From Liolophura sinensis (taxonomy: Eukaryota; Mollusca; Polyplacophora; Chitonida; Chitonidae): a stretch of 64,000 bases of DNA. The position numbers and the translations under genes are program-made. Of this stretch, positions 10,903 through 22,730 are shown one piece after another. The stretch spans positions 30,039,764 through 30,103,763 of the forward strand of contig NC_088306.1 of NCBI RefSeq assembly GCF_032854445.1. The letters run 5' to 3'. A model generated the notes under the pieces. It ran no database searches. It worked only from the letters and a program-made list of their open reading frames with translations, and was not told the DNA's origin. Each line of letters begins with the position of its first letter. The first letter of the stretch is position 1.

Positions 10903-12170
10903 ATGTGAGAAAAATCCCGACTTTATTCTAATTTGCTTTTAGGACAGTCAAATCAGCGCTGTTTAATTATCAAGCTATACAAGATAAATGCTGGGTTTGT
11001 TTGTGTTTCGATTGACTAAAAATGAATTCTGGTTGTGTTTTTTTTTCCGGCTACGTAAAAGAGGAATCAGATGATAGGTATACCTGTGAAATCCGCTCAT
11101 TCGCACGTTTAAGTTTACATTTCAATTAGGTAAAGCAATAATGTCCAGAAGTACGTACAGCTCACTGCCTGACTACATGAAAGACAGAAAGTGTAATTCT
11201 CACGCTAGAGACTCGATGACATGTTTAAACATGTATGTTCCTAAGAGTGCACGGTCGGCTGTTCAGGGAGACATTATTACATTTTTGCTTGTCAGTTCTC
11301 AAGTTTTCGTCCTACCAATAGGGGTTTAATCAGATTTTAAGCTGATAATCAAATAAAATAATAAGAGAGCAAAGAAAACAATCTGCACACAGATTAACAG
11401 AATGCATTTTTGTTGGAAGACTATAAGCATTTACATAAACAATTTGAATAAAACCTTAGCAAACCAATAATGACTGGCAATATGTCCAAGACAACCTAAA
11501 ACACCAGAAGGAAAAAAGATATGTAAGGAAAAATGATATAAATGTAAGAAATGAAGCCGATAATAGAGAGTATTCTAAGTGTGTAAGAGACAAGTGTTTT
11601 ATTCGGGACAATAGATAAATGTTGTTCGTCTTACTCTATGTGCCTTTAAAACCTTTTTGTGTTCATTCTTATCTTCGAAACAATTGTCTGCTAGTAGAGA
11701 CTGAGTTGTGTAGTATATCAGAATGCGCGTGCAGTCGAAAAAAGTATACTTTCCTGGTATGTATACGTTTGCAGCTGAGTTTATAGGCAAAACGAGCACT
11801 TAAGAAACACATTTTATAATTTGTCTTACACAAGTAACTCAGATGGGTACCATCTGTGTAATTTTAGACAGTCCCTGTTTGCCCTTGAATCACGTTTTCC
11901 TGAGACGACTATTTGGAGAAATGGAGTTATACAGGTAAAACTGCCAGCCATTTGTCTTACTCTACGCAAATCGGGTATGTTTTTTTTTAAATATATAGAA
12001 CAAGACATCTGACCCATTAAACTTGACCACCTGGGACCGAATCTTAGCAGTACACTGCAGTATTGTTAAAACGCAGGGTCATTGTATTGATTTGGAAAAA
12101 AACACACAACATCGGGAATCTTTTGTTAAACGAAACAAATATTTACAAGAAGGGGTCAAGAGATTGATTC

Positions 12171-12910
12171 TCTTCGTCTTTGGTGTGCATATGTGTGTCC
12201 TCGTCTTTGTTGTGAATATGTGTGTCTTCGTCTTTGTTGTGAATATGTGTGTCCTCGTCTTTGGTGTGAATATGTGTGTCCTCGTCTTTGGTGTGAACAT
12301 GTTTGTTCTCGTGTTTGGTGTGAATATATGTGTCTTCGTCTTTGGTGTGATTTTGTTTGCCGTCGTCTTTGGTGTGAATATTTGTGTCCTCGTCTTTAAT
12401 GTGAATATGTGTGCATCGTCTGTGGTGTGAATATGTTTGTCCTCGTCTTTGGTGTGAATATGTTTGTCATCGTCTTTGGTGTAAATATGCTTGTCCTCGT
12501 CTTTGGTGTTAATATGTGTGTCCTCGTCTTTGGTGTGAATATGTTTGTCATCGTCTTTGGTGTAAATATGTTTGTCCTCGTCTTTGGTGTGAATATGTTT
12601 GTCCTCGTCTTTGATGTGAATATGTGTGTCCTCGTCTTTGGTCTGAGTATGTTTGTCGTCGTTTTTGGTGTAAATATGTGTGATCTCGACTTCGGTGTGA
12701 ATATGTTTGTTCTCGTCCTTGGTGTGAATATGTGTGTCCTCGTCTTTGGTGCGAATATGTTTGTCCTCGTCTTTGGTGTGAATATGTGTGACCTCGTCTT
12801 TGGTGTAAATATGTTTTTCTCGTTCTTGGTGTGAATATGTGTGACCTCGACTTTGGTGTGAACATGTTTGTCGTCTTCTTTGGTGTGAATATGTTTGTCA
12901 TCGTCTTTGA
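12171..12910. repeat. 27-bp minisatellite, about 27 copies, unit 1 only
   Basis: The unit tcctcgtctttggtgtgaat plus atgtgtg repeats head to tail. Its length is a multiple of three, so frames stay open on both strands: plus reads a 9-residue repeat CVLVFGVNM, minus reads HIFTPKTRT. In unit 2 the corresponding site (about 26,838) has none of it, so the array arose after the duplication or was lost from unit 2. I see no start context, splice signal or domain, so I read the long frames as by-products of period 27. Confidence 0.96.
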
Positions 12911-13867
12911 AATTCAAGAAACTTCACGACTGTTAGATTAATGGTTAAACGGTGAAAAAAATGCCCTTAATAATCTGATTCAACATTTAAAATAGAATGA
13001 TGACCTTTATGGATTAAAACTGCAACTTACTATGACACCTGATAAAACTGTTTGTGTATGTATTGATGATAGGATTTTACGCCGTATTTACCACTTTTAT
13101 GTCATAGACGACTTCATTAGGAGTAAAAACCGATCTATAATCGTTCATTGCGAAGCAGTCTTATAAATAATTACATGTTTACGATCAAAAGAAAACAAAA
13201 TAACAAGGATGACAATGTTACATGTTCTAGTTACATTGAAAAATTCAGCAGTTATATCAGAAAACTCTTTGTTGCGGCTGTCTTGGAAATAGTGCTAAAA
13301 CTACACTAATGCGCGGTACACTAATTTGCGAAGGAATATGTTTACGTATTTGAATTCTGAGAATGTCTGTATACTTATTGTGCACGAAGTACTTTAGTGT
13401 TTGGTGTCACGACGCACACGATTGAAATCGGATTAAAGCTCTCAGCACTGCACTCGTCCGTCTGATGAGACCGATCGGTTGACTCAAATGTTGTAGACGG
13501 GCTTCTCAACAAGTCACTTGTGTCAGCGTGTTGGGAGGTTTCTCCGTCCAAGGCCTCGGCAGACTAACCTTTCGATTTGTCAGATTATCCGGAAATAAAT
13601 GTACCCAGACACCTTGATCGTGAGAGAAAAAAACACAACTTGAGAATGGAACTGGCAGGATACCATTAAAATAAACACACAGTCAAAATAAAAAATCTAG
13701 AAATTGATGGCATTTTTTTTTGCAAAGATAAAAAAAAGATGTAGAGTTTAAGCAAACCACTTTAATCGCGTACCTGAACGAAAAGATGATATACCTGAGA
13801 GGTGGCCACCTGTCGCTGGAGTTGAGTGTATTTTGTAACACTATCTTCAGGTTTGCCAGAAAAGACC

Positions 13868-14066
<199 letters not shown>

Positions 14067-14439
14067 CAGTCGACAAGCATGCACAAATTTGACGTATCGA
14101 CATTTGCATTCAGTGAAATCGATGACGACTTGTTTTACTTTGGTCTTTGACTTCGCTCTAAGACATTTGAGCAAATAATCTTACGATAAGGCTAGCAGAC
14201 CGGACGGACACTCTCCTGGGATCCACTAGATATAAAGTTGATCAGGACGTTAATCACATTTACTTTAAGCGCAGAAATCCTCTAGTGTAAGCCTCGACAG
14301 AACCATTCGTATATGATACGGGGAGCCTTTCATACCTTAAGTAAGCTCAGCCAAAGCTACTGTATTTAGCGTAATGTTTGCAATGCATTTCATGTAATGT
14401 GAAACGATTTTCGTCGTAAGTTGTGCTCAGAATAATACG

Positions 14440-14580
14440 TATGTGTGTATGCTTGGCAGTTTACGCTGTACTTAAGAATTCTGCAGTCATAAGACGACAA
14501 GGAGTCATTACACGTAGGTGTGTGGCGAGTAAATGCCGCCATACTGCTACCGCCACTGAGATATCATCGAATCCATCGGA
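14440..14580 (-). mobile_element. SINE 3' part, family D (unit 1 copy)
   Basis: The tail end is at the left (acgctgtacttaagaattct, gcagtcataagacgac), followed by the core 'gccgccatactgctaccgcc' and actgagatatcat. The tail resembles that of family B (cagtcatatgacgacgaagg) while the core differs. The tRNA head is absent. The unit 2 copy at 28,300-28,475 extends slightly further (cccagtcacattatattgat). Confidence 0.6.
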
Positions 14581-15334
14581 TAACCTGCAACTTGCATTCT
14601 GTTTGATTTTGATTTGGACTTCCATAAAATTTACGCAAGTATTTGTTGGTGCTTCTGCAGTCTGGTAACCTGCACATATAATATTTGTGTATTAAAATGG
14701 GCAGTTGGTGAAACCGATTCGTTATTAAGCTGTTATTTGCCAGAAATAGGTACCACAGCGTATGCACTGCTCCATCACTCCTTCACGCCATCTCTCTGTT
14801 GTGTGTTCCTGCTCCATCACTCCCGCACACTTTCACATTCACCTTTAGTGTTGTATTTTACTCAGAGATTACCCCATTTCATGTGACACGAATGGCCATA
14901 TTATTGAAGATAGATGAAAGGACAGCACGAAACCATAGGCCTATATGCACTGATAAACGATCCCACATAAAGGTAAAATACCATACCGTTTTAGTTTAGT
15001 TATATTGCATAACCGAGCTGTTCAAAGTAATCAATATTGGGAACACTGAGAATGAGAAACGCTGCCATATTATCAATTTGATCTAATCAAGCTCGAGTTT
15101 TGATTTTATAATCTGTAAGCTGTTTGGTATGCCGACATGCGGCATCACATCATTTTTTATTTTTTGCCTTCCAGACGTGTGAGCGTGGGTTAGGTATGAT
15201 ACAACACCATGTGTCCGGTTTCTGTAATATAACCATAACTCTAACATAAATCTAACATTCGTCATTAGAATTCCACATTAAAAGTTGATTTATAGGGTTC
15301 ACAAAAACATCCGAACAATATGGCTGTGGTTGCC

Positions 15335-15590
15335 GAGGTCCTTTTCCGTTTGGGTCTGTTTCCGTTGAGACCTGTTTTCGTTTCGGGCCATTTCCGCTTA
15401 GGTCTCTTTCCGTTTAGGCCTGTTTCCGTTTAGGCCTGTTTCCGTTTTGGACGGTTTCCGCTTAGGTCTCTTTCCGTTTAAGCCTGTTTCCGTTTAGTTC
15501 TGTTTCCGTTTGGGCCGTTTCCGTTTAGGCTTGTGTCAGTTTAAGTCTGTTTACGTTTTAGGCTGTTTCCGTTGAGGTCCGTTTCCTTTT
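15335..15590. repeat. 16-17 bp minisatellite (unit 1)
   Basis: Degenerate repeats of tttccgtttaggcctg with variants tttccgtttgggtctg and tttccgcttaggtctc. The same array is present in unit 2, so it predates the duplication. Confidence 0.92.
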
Positions 15591-15663
15591 AGATATATTC
15601 CAGTCTTTTTAAATAACTAAGATTACACTTTGTTGCCTCTTAACCTTATGTTTTGTTTGCAAG

Positions 15664-15816
15664 GAACTAACTGTGTATTCTAAAATATCTCAAGAAATTC
15701 CTGCTCCGAGTAAAAATAGGACATCTGTTTATAAGAGAAAGGAAGGTGACCTATATGTAAAGGATATATTGAGAACAAAGACATATAAGCAATTAATCGG
15801 TGCTAAACTTCCAACA
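15664..15816 (+). other. Candidate 51-codon exon of unknown function
   Basis: A 153-bp open segment is bounded on the left by a pyrimidine-rich tract ending in tttgcaag (acceptor-like) and on the right by GTATGT (donor-like), both in phase 0. The translated peptide is basic and polar (begins ELTVYSKISQEI, ends KQLIGAKLPT). The frame also continues past the donor to 15,945. The unit 2 copy (29,650-29,802) keeps the frame and the GTATGT, but the acceptor AG has changed to ATG G and a stop (taa) appears just downstream. Of five differences in the 153 bases, four change amino acids, which does not look like purifying selection. I recognise no family; it may be chance or a transposon fragment. Confidence 0.15.
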
Positions 15817-16492
15817 GTATGTAAAACAACTCAGCTGAAGAGTTCATTACAAGAAGCTGTGATATTCCATCCTTATTATGCAATTCGCTGTTTCTGGAGT
15901 CTAATACATCTTGAGTCCAGTGTATGTTTGTACATGATTGTTGTTTAACCTATTCCATTTGTTGAAAGGTCTAAAATAAGCCTGCCGTTACGCGTGGGTG
16001 GTGACATGCGTATATACAAACACTGGGTAGAGATGATTTTAAACAATACTATCTGTTTGTCCCCGCCCCTGTGCCCACACTTTCCGACTTACTCGCCTCG
16101 TCTCACCACACCTCATTATTTTGCATCCGTACTTTGGTGTTAACCGAAGCTCGACGACTACAGTCACATTACGTGTCCATTGCAGCGTATCGTCTGCTTA
16201 TGGGTGTATTTTGAGGCAATATCTGAACTAAGTTCTTCTGCAGACAGAAGACAAACCATCATGAGACGTTGGAGAAACGGTAAAAGAGCAAAGTGAGGTA
16301 TAATGTTGATGTATTAGGCACAAAACGTCTGTCTTCGTTTGATTGATTATATTTAGAGAAATACGACAGATACGCAGGCTTCTTCCGAGCAGCTGACCCC
16401 ACACGGCTTTCCTGTGTCAAGACAACACAAAATTCCAGGCGTCAACGGGTATTTTGACTTGTTATATCGCTGAAAACCAAAAAGTTCTTTGG

Positions 16493-17290
16493 ACTGGCCA
16501 TTGGATACTTACATGAGAATGCATTTTTGCGAATGTATTTACATAAACAAATAAAGTGTCTGTAAATTTGTGAATCCGTGGACTGGCCATTGGTATTGAC
16601 ATGAGAATGCATTTTTGTGAATGTTGTTACTCAAACAAAGTGTCTGTAGGTACGCGTATCTTTGGACTGGCCATTGGTATTGACATGAGAATGCATTTTT
16701 AGGAATGTTGTTACTAAAATAAATGAAGTGTCTGTAAAAACGTGAATCCGTGGGCTGGCCATGGTACTTACATGAGAATGCATTTTTGTGAATGTTTTTA
16801 CTGAAACAAAGTGTCCATAATTACATAAATCTGTGGACTGGCCATGGTACTTACATGAGAATGCATTTTTGTGAATGTTGTTACTAAAACAAAGTGTCTA
16901 TAAATACATAAATCTGTGGACTGGCCATGATACTTACATGAGAATGCATTTTCGCGAATGTTGTTACTAAAACAAAGTGTCTATAAATACATAAATCTGT
17001 GGACTGGCCATGGTACTTACATGAGAATGCATTTTCGCTAATGTTGTTACTAAAACAAAGTGTCTATAAATACATAAATCTGTGGACTGGCCATGGTACT
17101 TACATCAGAATGCATTTTCGCGAATGTTGTTACTAAAACACAGTGTCTATAACTACATAAATCTGTGGACTGGCCATGGTACTTACATGAGAATGCATTT
17201 TTGTGAACGTTGTTACTAAAACAAAGTGTCTATAAATACATAAATCTGTGGAATGGCCATTGAGAGTTACATGAGCATGTATTTTCATCA
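16493..17290. repeat. Tandem repeat, period about 80-90 bp, about 10 copies, unit 1 only
   Basis: Copies start with ggactggccatggtacttac and continue with atgagaatgcatttttgtga and a 'gttgttactaaaacaaagtg' block. Spacing between starts is about 80-90 bases. At the matching place unit 2 has one copy (about 30,481-30,575), so the expansion is specific to unit 1. Confidence 0.95.
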
Positions 17291-17542
17291 ATGTGGTTCG
17301 TGGAACGGCGTATTGATGCAAACACAACAAGCCTTCGGTAAATCCATCAGTGTGTACTTCTTGCTGGAGTAATCAATCGATATGTCATTTTATTGATCAA
17401 ACAATCAGTTAAAAAAAGTTAACTTTAAAAGTTAAAGTTAAAGAGTTGGGATATAGTATTCAATTTAATTTGACTGAAGAAAGGTGGAGCAAAAGGTGAT
17501 GAAATAATTCTACCTGAAGTTTTGATGAATTTGTTTGATTTG

Positions 17543-17795
17543 TAGTGAATATCACCTTCAATTGTAGTGAATACCTCTCTTACTAGCCTATGATTTGCAG
17601 TGAATACCACCTTCAATAGTCGGGAATACCACCCTGAATTGTAATGAATACCACTCTGAATTGTAGTGAATACCATCTTTAATTGTACTGAATACAACTC
17701 CCAATCGAATGAATAGCATCCTAAATATTAGTTAATACCACCATCAATGGATACCACACTCAACTGTAGTGAATACCACCCGCAACAGCCTATCA
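17543..17795. repeat. 22-bp degenerate tandem repeat (unit 1)
   Basis: Repeats of caattgtagtgaataccacc with one or two extra bases. The counterpart in unit 2 is at 30,780-31,085, with extra copies. Confidence 0.9.
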
Positions 17796-18003
17796 ATAAT
17801 GCGACATGTGCGGAGGAACCGGATTTTGCACCACGGCCTTTTCCCAGATACTGATACCTAACAAACCTCCTAAATTAACCCCACAGCTAAACCAAGAAGA
17901 GCTAAATTCGAACACAGGACATCATTTGTCAAGGGTCCTCCGGCTCCGGCCTTAGCAGTGTTTTGGCAAAATGGAACAAAGAAGAGCCCTCCAACCCAGT
18001 ACC

Positions 18004-18290
18004 ATCATCACTTTGATTTATTTATTTATTCATTTGATAGTTGTTTAGTGCCTACCCTGGTTTTCCCCTCTGTGTTGTACGTCTAACTATATATACAAAA
18101 AAAATATATCTTTCCCGTATGTAATAATAGTGATTTTTGATGACTAGAGGAAGCCACAGTTCCGGGGATAAACACAGGACCTTTGCCAAGTTACTGTCAA
18201 ACTTTTCTACATTTGACGTACATGTAAATGTGTTGATGTCTGCGCCATATTGGTGGAAGCACCTTTAGCCACTAAACCATGGCAATGTAC
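18004..18290 (-). mobile_element. Degenerate SINE, family C (unit 1)
   Basis: The tail is at the left (tttatttatttattcatttg, then atagttgtttagtgcc). The body includes 'gaggaagccacagttccggg', 'gacctttgccaagttactg' and 'gacgtacatgtaaatgtg'. At the right end 'gccactaaaccatggc' resembles the tRNA-like head of a SINE read on the minus strand. The unit 2 copy is 31,305-31,740. Confidence 0.5.
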
Positions 18291-19984
18291 TCCTAGTTTT
18301 CTTGCGTCAAGGAAGAACTTAGTTCGAAAATGGTGAAATAATGAAACGATAATTACAGACAGAAAATGTTACCAACATTCTCTCGACTGATTTGCTTAAA
18401 CATACCCACGAGTCCCATGCAGGCTTACTTCATCCGACGAGGATGAGTTTCCATGTATCCTCAAAATTAATTAATTAAGATGGGTTATCCAATTTTCTAA
18501 TTAAGTCTCAATGTATCCCGCCAATAGCGGACGGCAATATTGAAAATCCAATGTGAGCGGGGCAAATCGGTGCTTCCGCACTACGTCTGATTTACTGTGG
18601 AATATTCATGTGTAAAGCGTGGATTCGACATTCCTACATGCCGATATTGAGAGATAAATGCTGACAGAATGTCGGCACAACATCACACAACCGAGGACAA
18701 TACTCCGTCCTAACAGAACTAACAACCGCACCAGCAGAATGAAGAGTTGAACTAAACCAACGCCAAACCCATAATAGTCAACACCAACGTCTCCAAAAGC
18801 ACCAATGTAACCATCATCCGCAGGGCCACCTGAAGGAGCTTGATCTTCATTATACAATGCACCTCATCATTACTGTCATCGGTAACATTGTCACCCCATT
18901 TTTTTAGGGTTTGCTCTAATATGGGCACCTGTGACGGATACCTATATGTTTGTATTCGGACCTACAGCCATCGTATAGGTGAACAATTCTAGAGTATATA
19001 AATAAACAACAATCAAAGAGACAGTAAAAGAAAAGAACAATTTATCTCGCCTTCTTATTCACTGGATCTAGACTTAATTAGATTTCAGTGTTTTATTTTG
19101 TAACAAACTCGTGTGATAAAGTTAGTCATTGGCCCTGAATTTCTAACATGAACGATCTCAGATCCGCTTATTCACAAGAACAGAATGGATAACTGGCACC
19201 ACCAGTAATCGGAGGAAGGATTTCTAACTCACTGAAGTGTCATTCACAGCAATGGATGTTAAGTTCGTCGTGTCCGGTTACCGCTTGTCATGTCGGGCCG
19301 GATTACTGGACATCGACGCATCTGGAAGGCTTTGTCAAGCAACGAGACAAAGAGCTGTCGTTTCGAAGACACCCTTACCTTTAACGAAACCAAACATATT
19401 ATCATTCATGGCTTTGATACGCCAAAGCTGCATTTCTCTCCAAAGCAAATATTGAGCATTTATTTCTACAAAAGGTCTAGTTCATCTGCTACGTACTCGA
19501 TGGAAAGCTGAGTAAACTGGCTGCCTGGAAAAGGATGGTTTTAAACAAATTGAAAAAAATATCTGTGTTGAAATTGGTACAATGGATTTGCCATCAGGCT
19601 ACGGCGTAATCTGTTTTCTGTCTGGCCGACCAGTTTCTATAAAACAATTGAGCTGTATGGTCGTTAGAGCAGTGACTCAGGCGGCCTACATGGAGACAAT
19701 GGAATGAGGCAACCAGCTAACATCTCTAAGGACACCTCGACTTCCGCTGAAGACAATCCGTTATAAATTGTCTTAGCTAATTATTAGAAATGAATTCCAG
19801 AGTGATATATAGATAGTGAAGACTTTGTTTAAACACCCAAAGGAAAATCTAGGATACATGTACCAGCACTAAATCACTCAGCCGCACTTATATATTTTAG
19901 CGCTGCACATTCCTAAATGGCACTTCACCGCTGTTCCTTAGAAATGCGGTTTTATTAGTAGCTTTTTCTCTTCTATATGGACCA
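18291..19984. other. Gene-free part of unit 1
   Basis: No gene is called. An 83-codon minus-strand frame at 18,606-18,857 is preserved in unit 2 (32,145-32,396), but it lacks an ATG start and its copies differ mostly at amino-acid-changing positions. See the rejected list. Confidence 0.45.
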
Positions 19985-20340
19985 GTCCAGACAGTATGTC
20001 GGCACAAGAGTAGAGCGTTCCCTTTGCCGGCGGTAGATCCAGCGTCAATCCTGGGCCGAGTCATACCCAAGACCTAAAGAAAGAGGACTGATGTAACTTC
20101 CTCCCTCCGCGTTCAGGTTTAAGGAGATAGTGCAACTGTTTGACCCGTATCAGTATAACGGCTCGGGTGAGACAGCATATTTGTCTACGGTAAGTCGTTT
20201 TAGTGAAGCAGCATAATATAAAAGAGCGGTGGAATCCGTCCCGCAACTAAGAGGCACATTGCATACACTCTAAGGACTCCTTCGTCGTCATATGACTGAA
20301 AAGTTGTTAAGTACTCAGTTAAACCCCAAGCACTCACCCA
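19985..20340 (+). mobile_element. tRNA-derived SINE, family B (unit 1)
   Basis: The plus-strand copy starts with a decayed tRNA head (gtcggcacaagagtagagcg is the A-box region; agatccagcgtcaatcctgg contains the B box). The body follows (gacccgtatcagtataacgg, aaaagagcggtggaatccgt), then the conserved tail 'ttcgtcgtcatatgactgaa' and ccccaagcactcacc. The unit 2 copy is 33,427-33,777, so insertion predates the duplication. Confidence 0.85.
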
Positions 20341-21475
20341 GTCTTGTATACAGCGTTTGTACCACCTACGGTAAGAACCATTAAAAGAAACTATAATAGT
20401 TTTTCGCGACGTTCTGTTTAAGCTAAGAAAGAATGCCCTAAAGCAAATGTTGCGTTTCATTTTTCCGATATGTTTCCAACGAATGTTTTAGCCAACTGGA
20501 TGAAGTAACACTGGAATAGACTATATCACATAACACCTCGCCTTATCTTATAATTAGCTCCTTAGAACGTCAAATCCTCTCGTTCTAAGGCCTAGAAGAC
20601 GATGTCATTGATATTTGAGCGCAGTATTTTTTGGCGCACTTGAGGTTGTTTTAAAGGAGCTATTTGATTTACTCACAAGAATATGTAAACTAACTAAATA
20701 CACTAGAAAACAGCGACATCATCGCCTTTAATCCGTAGTTGTTGTTGGACAGGTGTGTTTTGATTTCCTGTGCGGTTACAGTTTCGTTACCAGACCGTCC
20801 GTTACACACTCAGGAACGCAACACCGTATGGGGTATCGTGAGACTGCCCTTGGCCAAACGGGTAAACACTCAAAAGGGCATACAAAGGTAAACTCAAATA
20901 ACATGTAAGTTACAACTATGAAATCGTTAATCTACAACGTTAATCTGTTACGATCTTCAAGTGCTCACAAGCGCATAACGCGACAATCACTTAATTTGAC
21001 CACGTTTTCACAGTCAGGAAGTTTAGTTTGTTATATATACGTGTGCAATAGACATGTATATCTGTGTGTACTTGGGTAGATTTGGTGAGTCCTTAAGACA
21101 TTTGACCTTTGCAATCACGGTGAAAAACTGAGGTCGTACGTTCGAAATCGGCTAAGTACCGGTCTCTTCTGTTCAGCCATTGCGTAAAGGGAAGAATTGT
21201 ATATAAAAATCAAGGGGGCCGCAAAGCACCACTTTAAAGTGTAAAAATATAAGGTACCATTAAAGAATTAAAGTAAGCTGAAGAGAGGTAGAATCGTCGC
21301 TGACTGGCTGGTGTGACTAGTATGCAAGTCTAGGCTATACTTATATTCATTCAAGCGTAACACAGGATGGAGGCTGTAACGTAGGGAATCCTGTCTCTAC
21401 TATCAACCAATCAGCGTCGATTTAATTAAATATCACTTGAAATGTTATGAGAATAGTTTGATCAAAGGCTAAGTG
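20341..21475. other. Gene-free part of unit 1
   Basis: Nothing recognisable apart from the close match to unit 2 (33,778-34,905). A short 'tagctccttagaacgtcaaa' and 'cgttctaaggcctagaag' pair near 20,555-20,595 forms a small inverted repeat in both units. Confidence 0.45.
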
Positions 21476-21479
21476 TTAA

Positions 21480-21950
21480 GAGGTCAAGTGGCCTGAATGC
21501 AAACTTAAGTGTGGTGGTAGCGTAGGTGTTAAGCCAAGGTAGATTTGGATTTTAGCCGGTGTGAGTGCATACCTAGGCGCGGTGATAGTGTAGGTGTTAA
21601 GAAAGGGTAGATATGAAGGTCAGGAGGTCTGAATACGCGGTGGTAGCGTAGGTATGAAAGTAGAGTAGAATTGGAGGTGAGGCGGCTTAAATGCAAACAT
21701 GGGCGTGGTGGTAGCGTAGGTGAAAAGCTCAGATAGATTTGGAGGTCAGGTCTGAATGCAAACATTGGCGTTGTGGTGGCATAGGTGAAAAGCTAAGATA
21801 GATTTGGAGGTCAGGTATGAATGTAAACGTGGGCGTGGTGGTAGCGTAGGTGTAAAGCTCAGATAGATTTGGAGGTCAGGTCTGAATGCAAAGGTGGGCG
21901 TGGTGATAGCGTAGGTGTAAAGCTCAGATAGATTTGGAGGTCAGGCGGCC
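21480..21950. repeat. Degenerate tandem repeat, about 55-68 bp (unit 1)
   Basis: Repeats contain gtggtggtagcgtaggtg, 'aagctcagatagatttggag' and 'gtcaggtctgaatgcaaac'. The matching array in unit 2 (34,930-35,375) holds a different set of copies. The array has turned over independently in the two units. Confidence 0.88.
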
Positions 21951-21954
21951 AAAC

Positions 21955-22075
21955 AGCCAGATGGTCGTAGCTTTCTCCCGTGCTCTGCCCAGTTTCTTCC
22001 CATTTTAATGCTGACCGCCGTTGTATAAGCGAAATATTTTTGTTTATAGCGTGAAACATTAATGAAATAAGCGTG
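21955..22075 (+). mobile_element. SINE family A fragment, unit 1 only
   Basis: 'agatggtcgtagctttctcc', 'ccgtgctctgcccagtttct' and 'taatgctgaccgccgttgta' match the 3' half of family A. The tail is short and decayed (gcgtgaaacattaatgaaat). It lies in the 21,655-22,178 segment that unit 2 lacks. Confidence 0.7.
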
Positions 22076-22619
22076 GTGGTAAGGTAGGACTTAAGCTAAT
22101 ATGGCAGATTAGTAATATATACGTAAAAGCTGACGAACATACCAAAGAAGAAGTGAAGCTCTAGTAGGAATAAAGCTAATATGGGTTTGAGGTCAGCGTT
22201 GGTTTGTTATTGTGTGTTAAATGTAATGACAACACAGCATGTTGCGTAATTCTAACCAGTGACGTCTAATAAATTGCGATTAACATTACTGTGTTCTGTT
22301 CTCGCCAATTCTTTGCCATCTTTTCCTTTGCGCGGTTTTTCTTTATTAACCAGACTTCGTTTAGTAGGATATAGATTGATAGAATTCAAACCACATGTAC
22401 TTTGATACGACGCCATGTATTGAAACCGAGTGTAACTTTTACTGACTAACAATTGGTCAGACGTGGCGCATTAATCTGCAACAATATGAGGCCTGCGGTA
22501 CTAGCAACAGCGTGTACCAGTGACGTCTGATAACTGCTTAAGTCATAACGGTAGAGGACATGTAATTAGTTACTATTTAAGCATTTACATAAATGGAATA
22601 AAATTCTGACTGAGGTTAA

Positions 22620-22730
22620 TTGACAATGTGTCGCATTTCACCAGTTAAAAGTAACCTTTTGCCCTTTACCACATTGTCATCGCTGCCCTGGTTTTACTCT
22701 CTAATCTGTAGTCTTTAACTGTATTGATGC
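22620..22730 (+). repeat. Dispersed about 100-bp block, copy in unit 1
   Basis: The block around 'catttcaccagttaaaagta' and 'cattgtcatcgctgccctgg' recurs with divergence at 25,775-25,870, 35,815-35,925, 39,010-39,110, 51,000-51,085 and 57,010-57,110. Each copy shows a 'gtgacc..tt' start, a 'caattat.acattgtc.tcg' middle and a 'tcactctctatactgt' end. It recurs in otherwise unrelated parts of the repeat units, so it marks either an older sub-unit or a dispersed element. Confidence 0.5.

Noticed and set aside
12396-12917. 173-codon minus-strand and 141-codon plus-strand frames as genes
   Set aside because: Both lie wholly in a 27-bp minisatellite whose length keeps frames open on both strands; no start context, splice signal or domain.
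18606-18857. 83-codon minus-strand frame preserved in unit 2 (32,145-32,396)
   Set aside because: No ATG start. The copies differ at three amino-acid-changing sites and one silent site, which does not suggest selection for a protein. Preservation follows from recent duplication.
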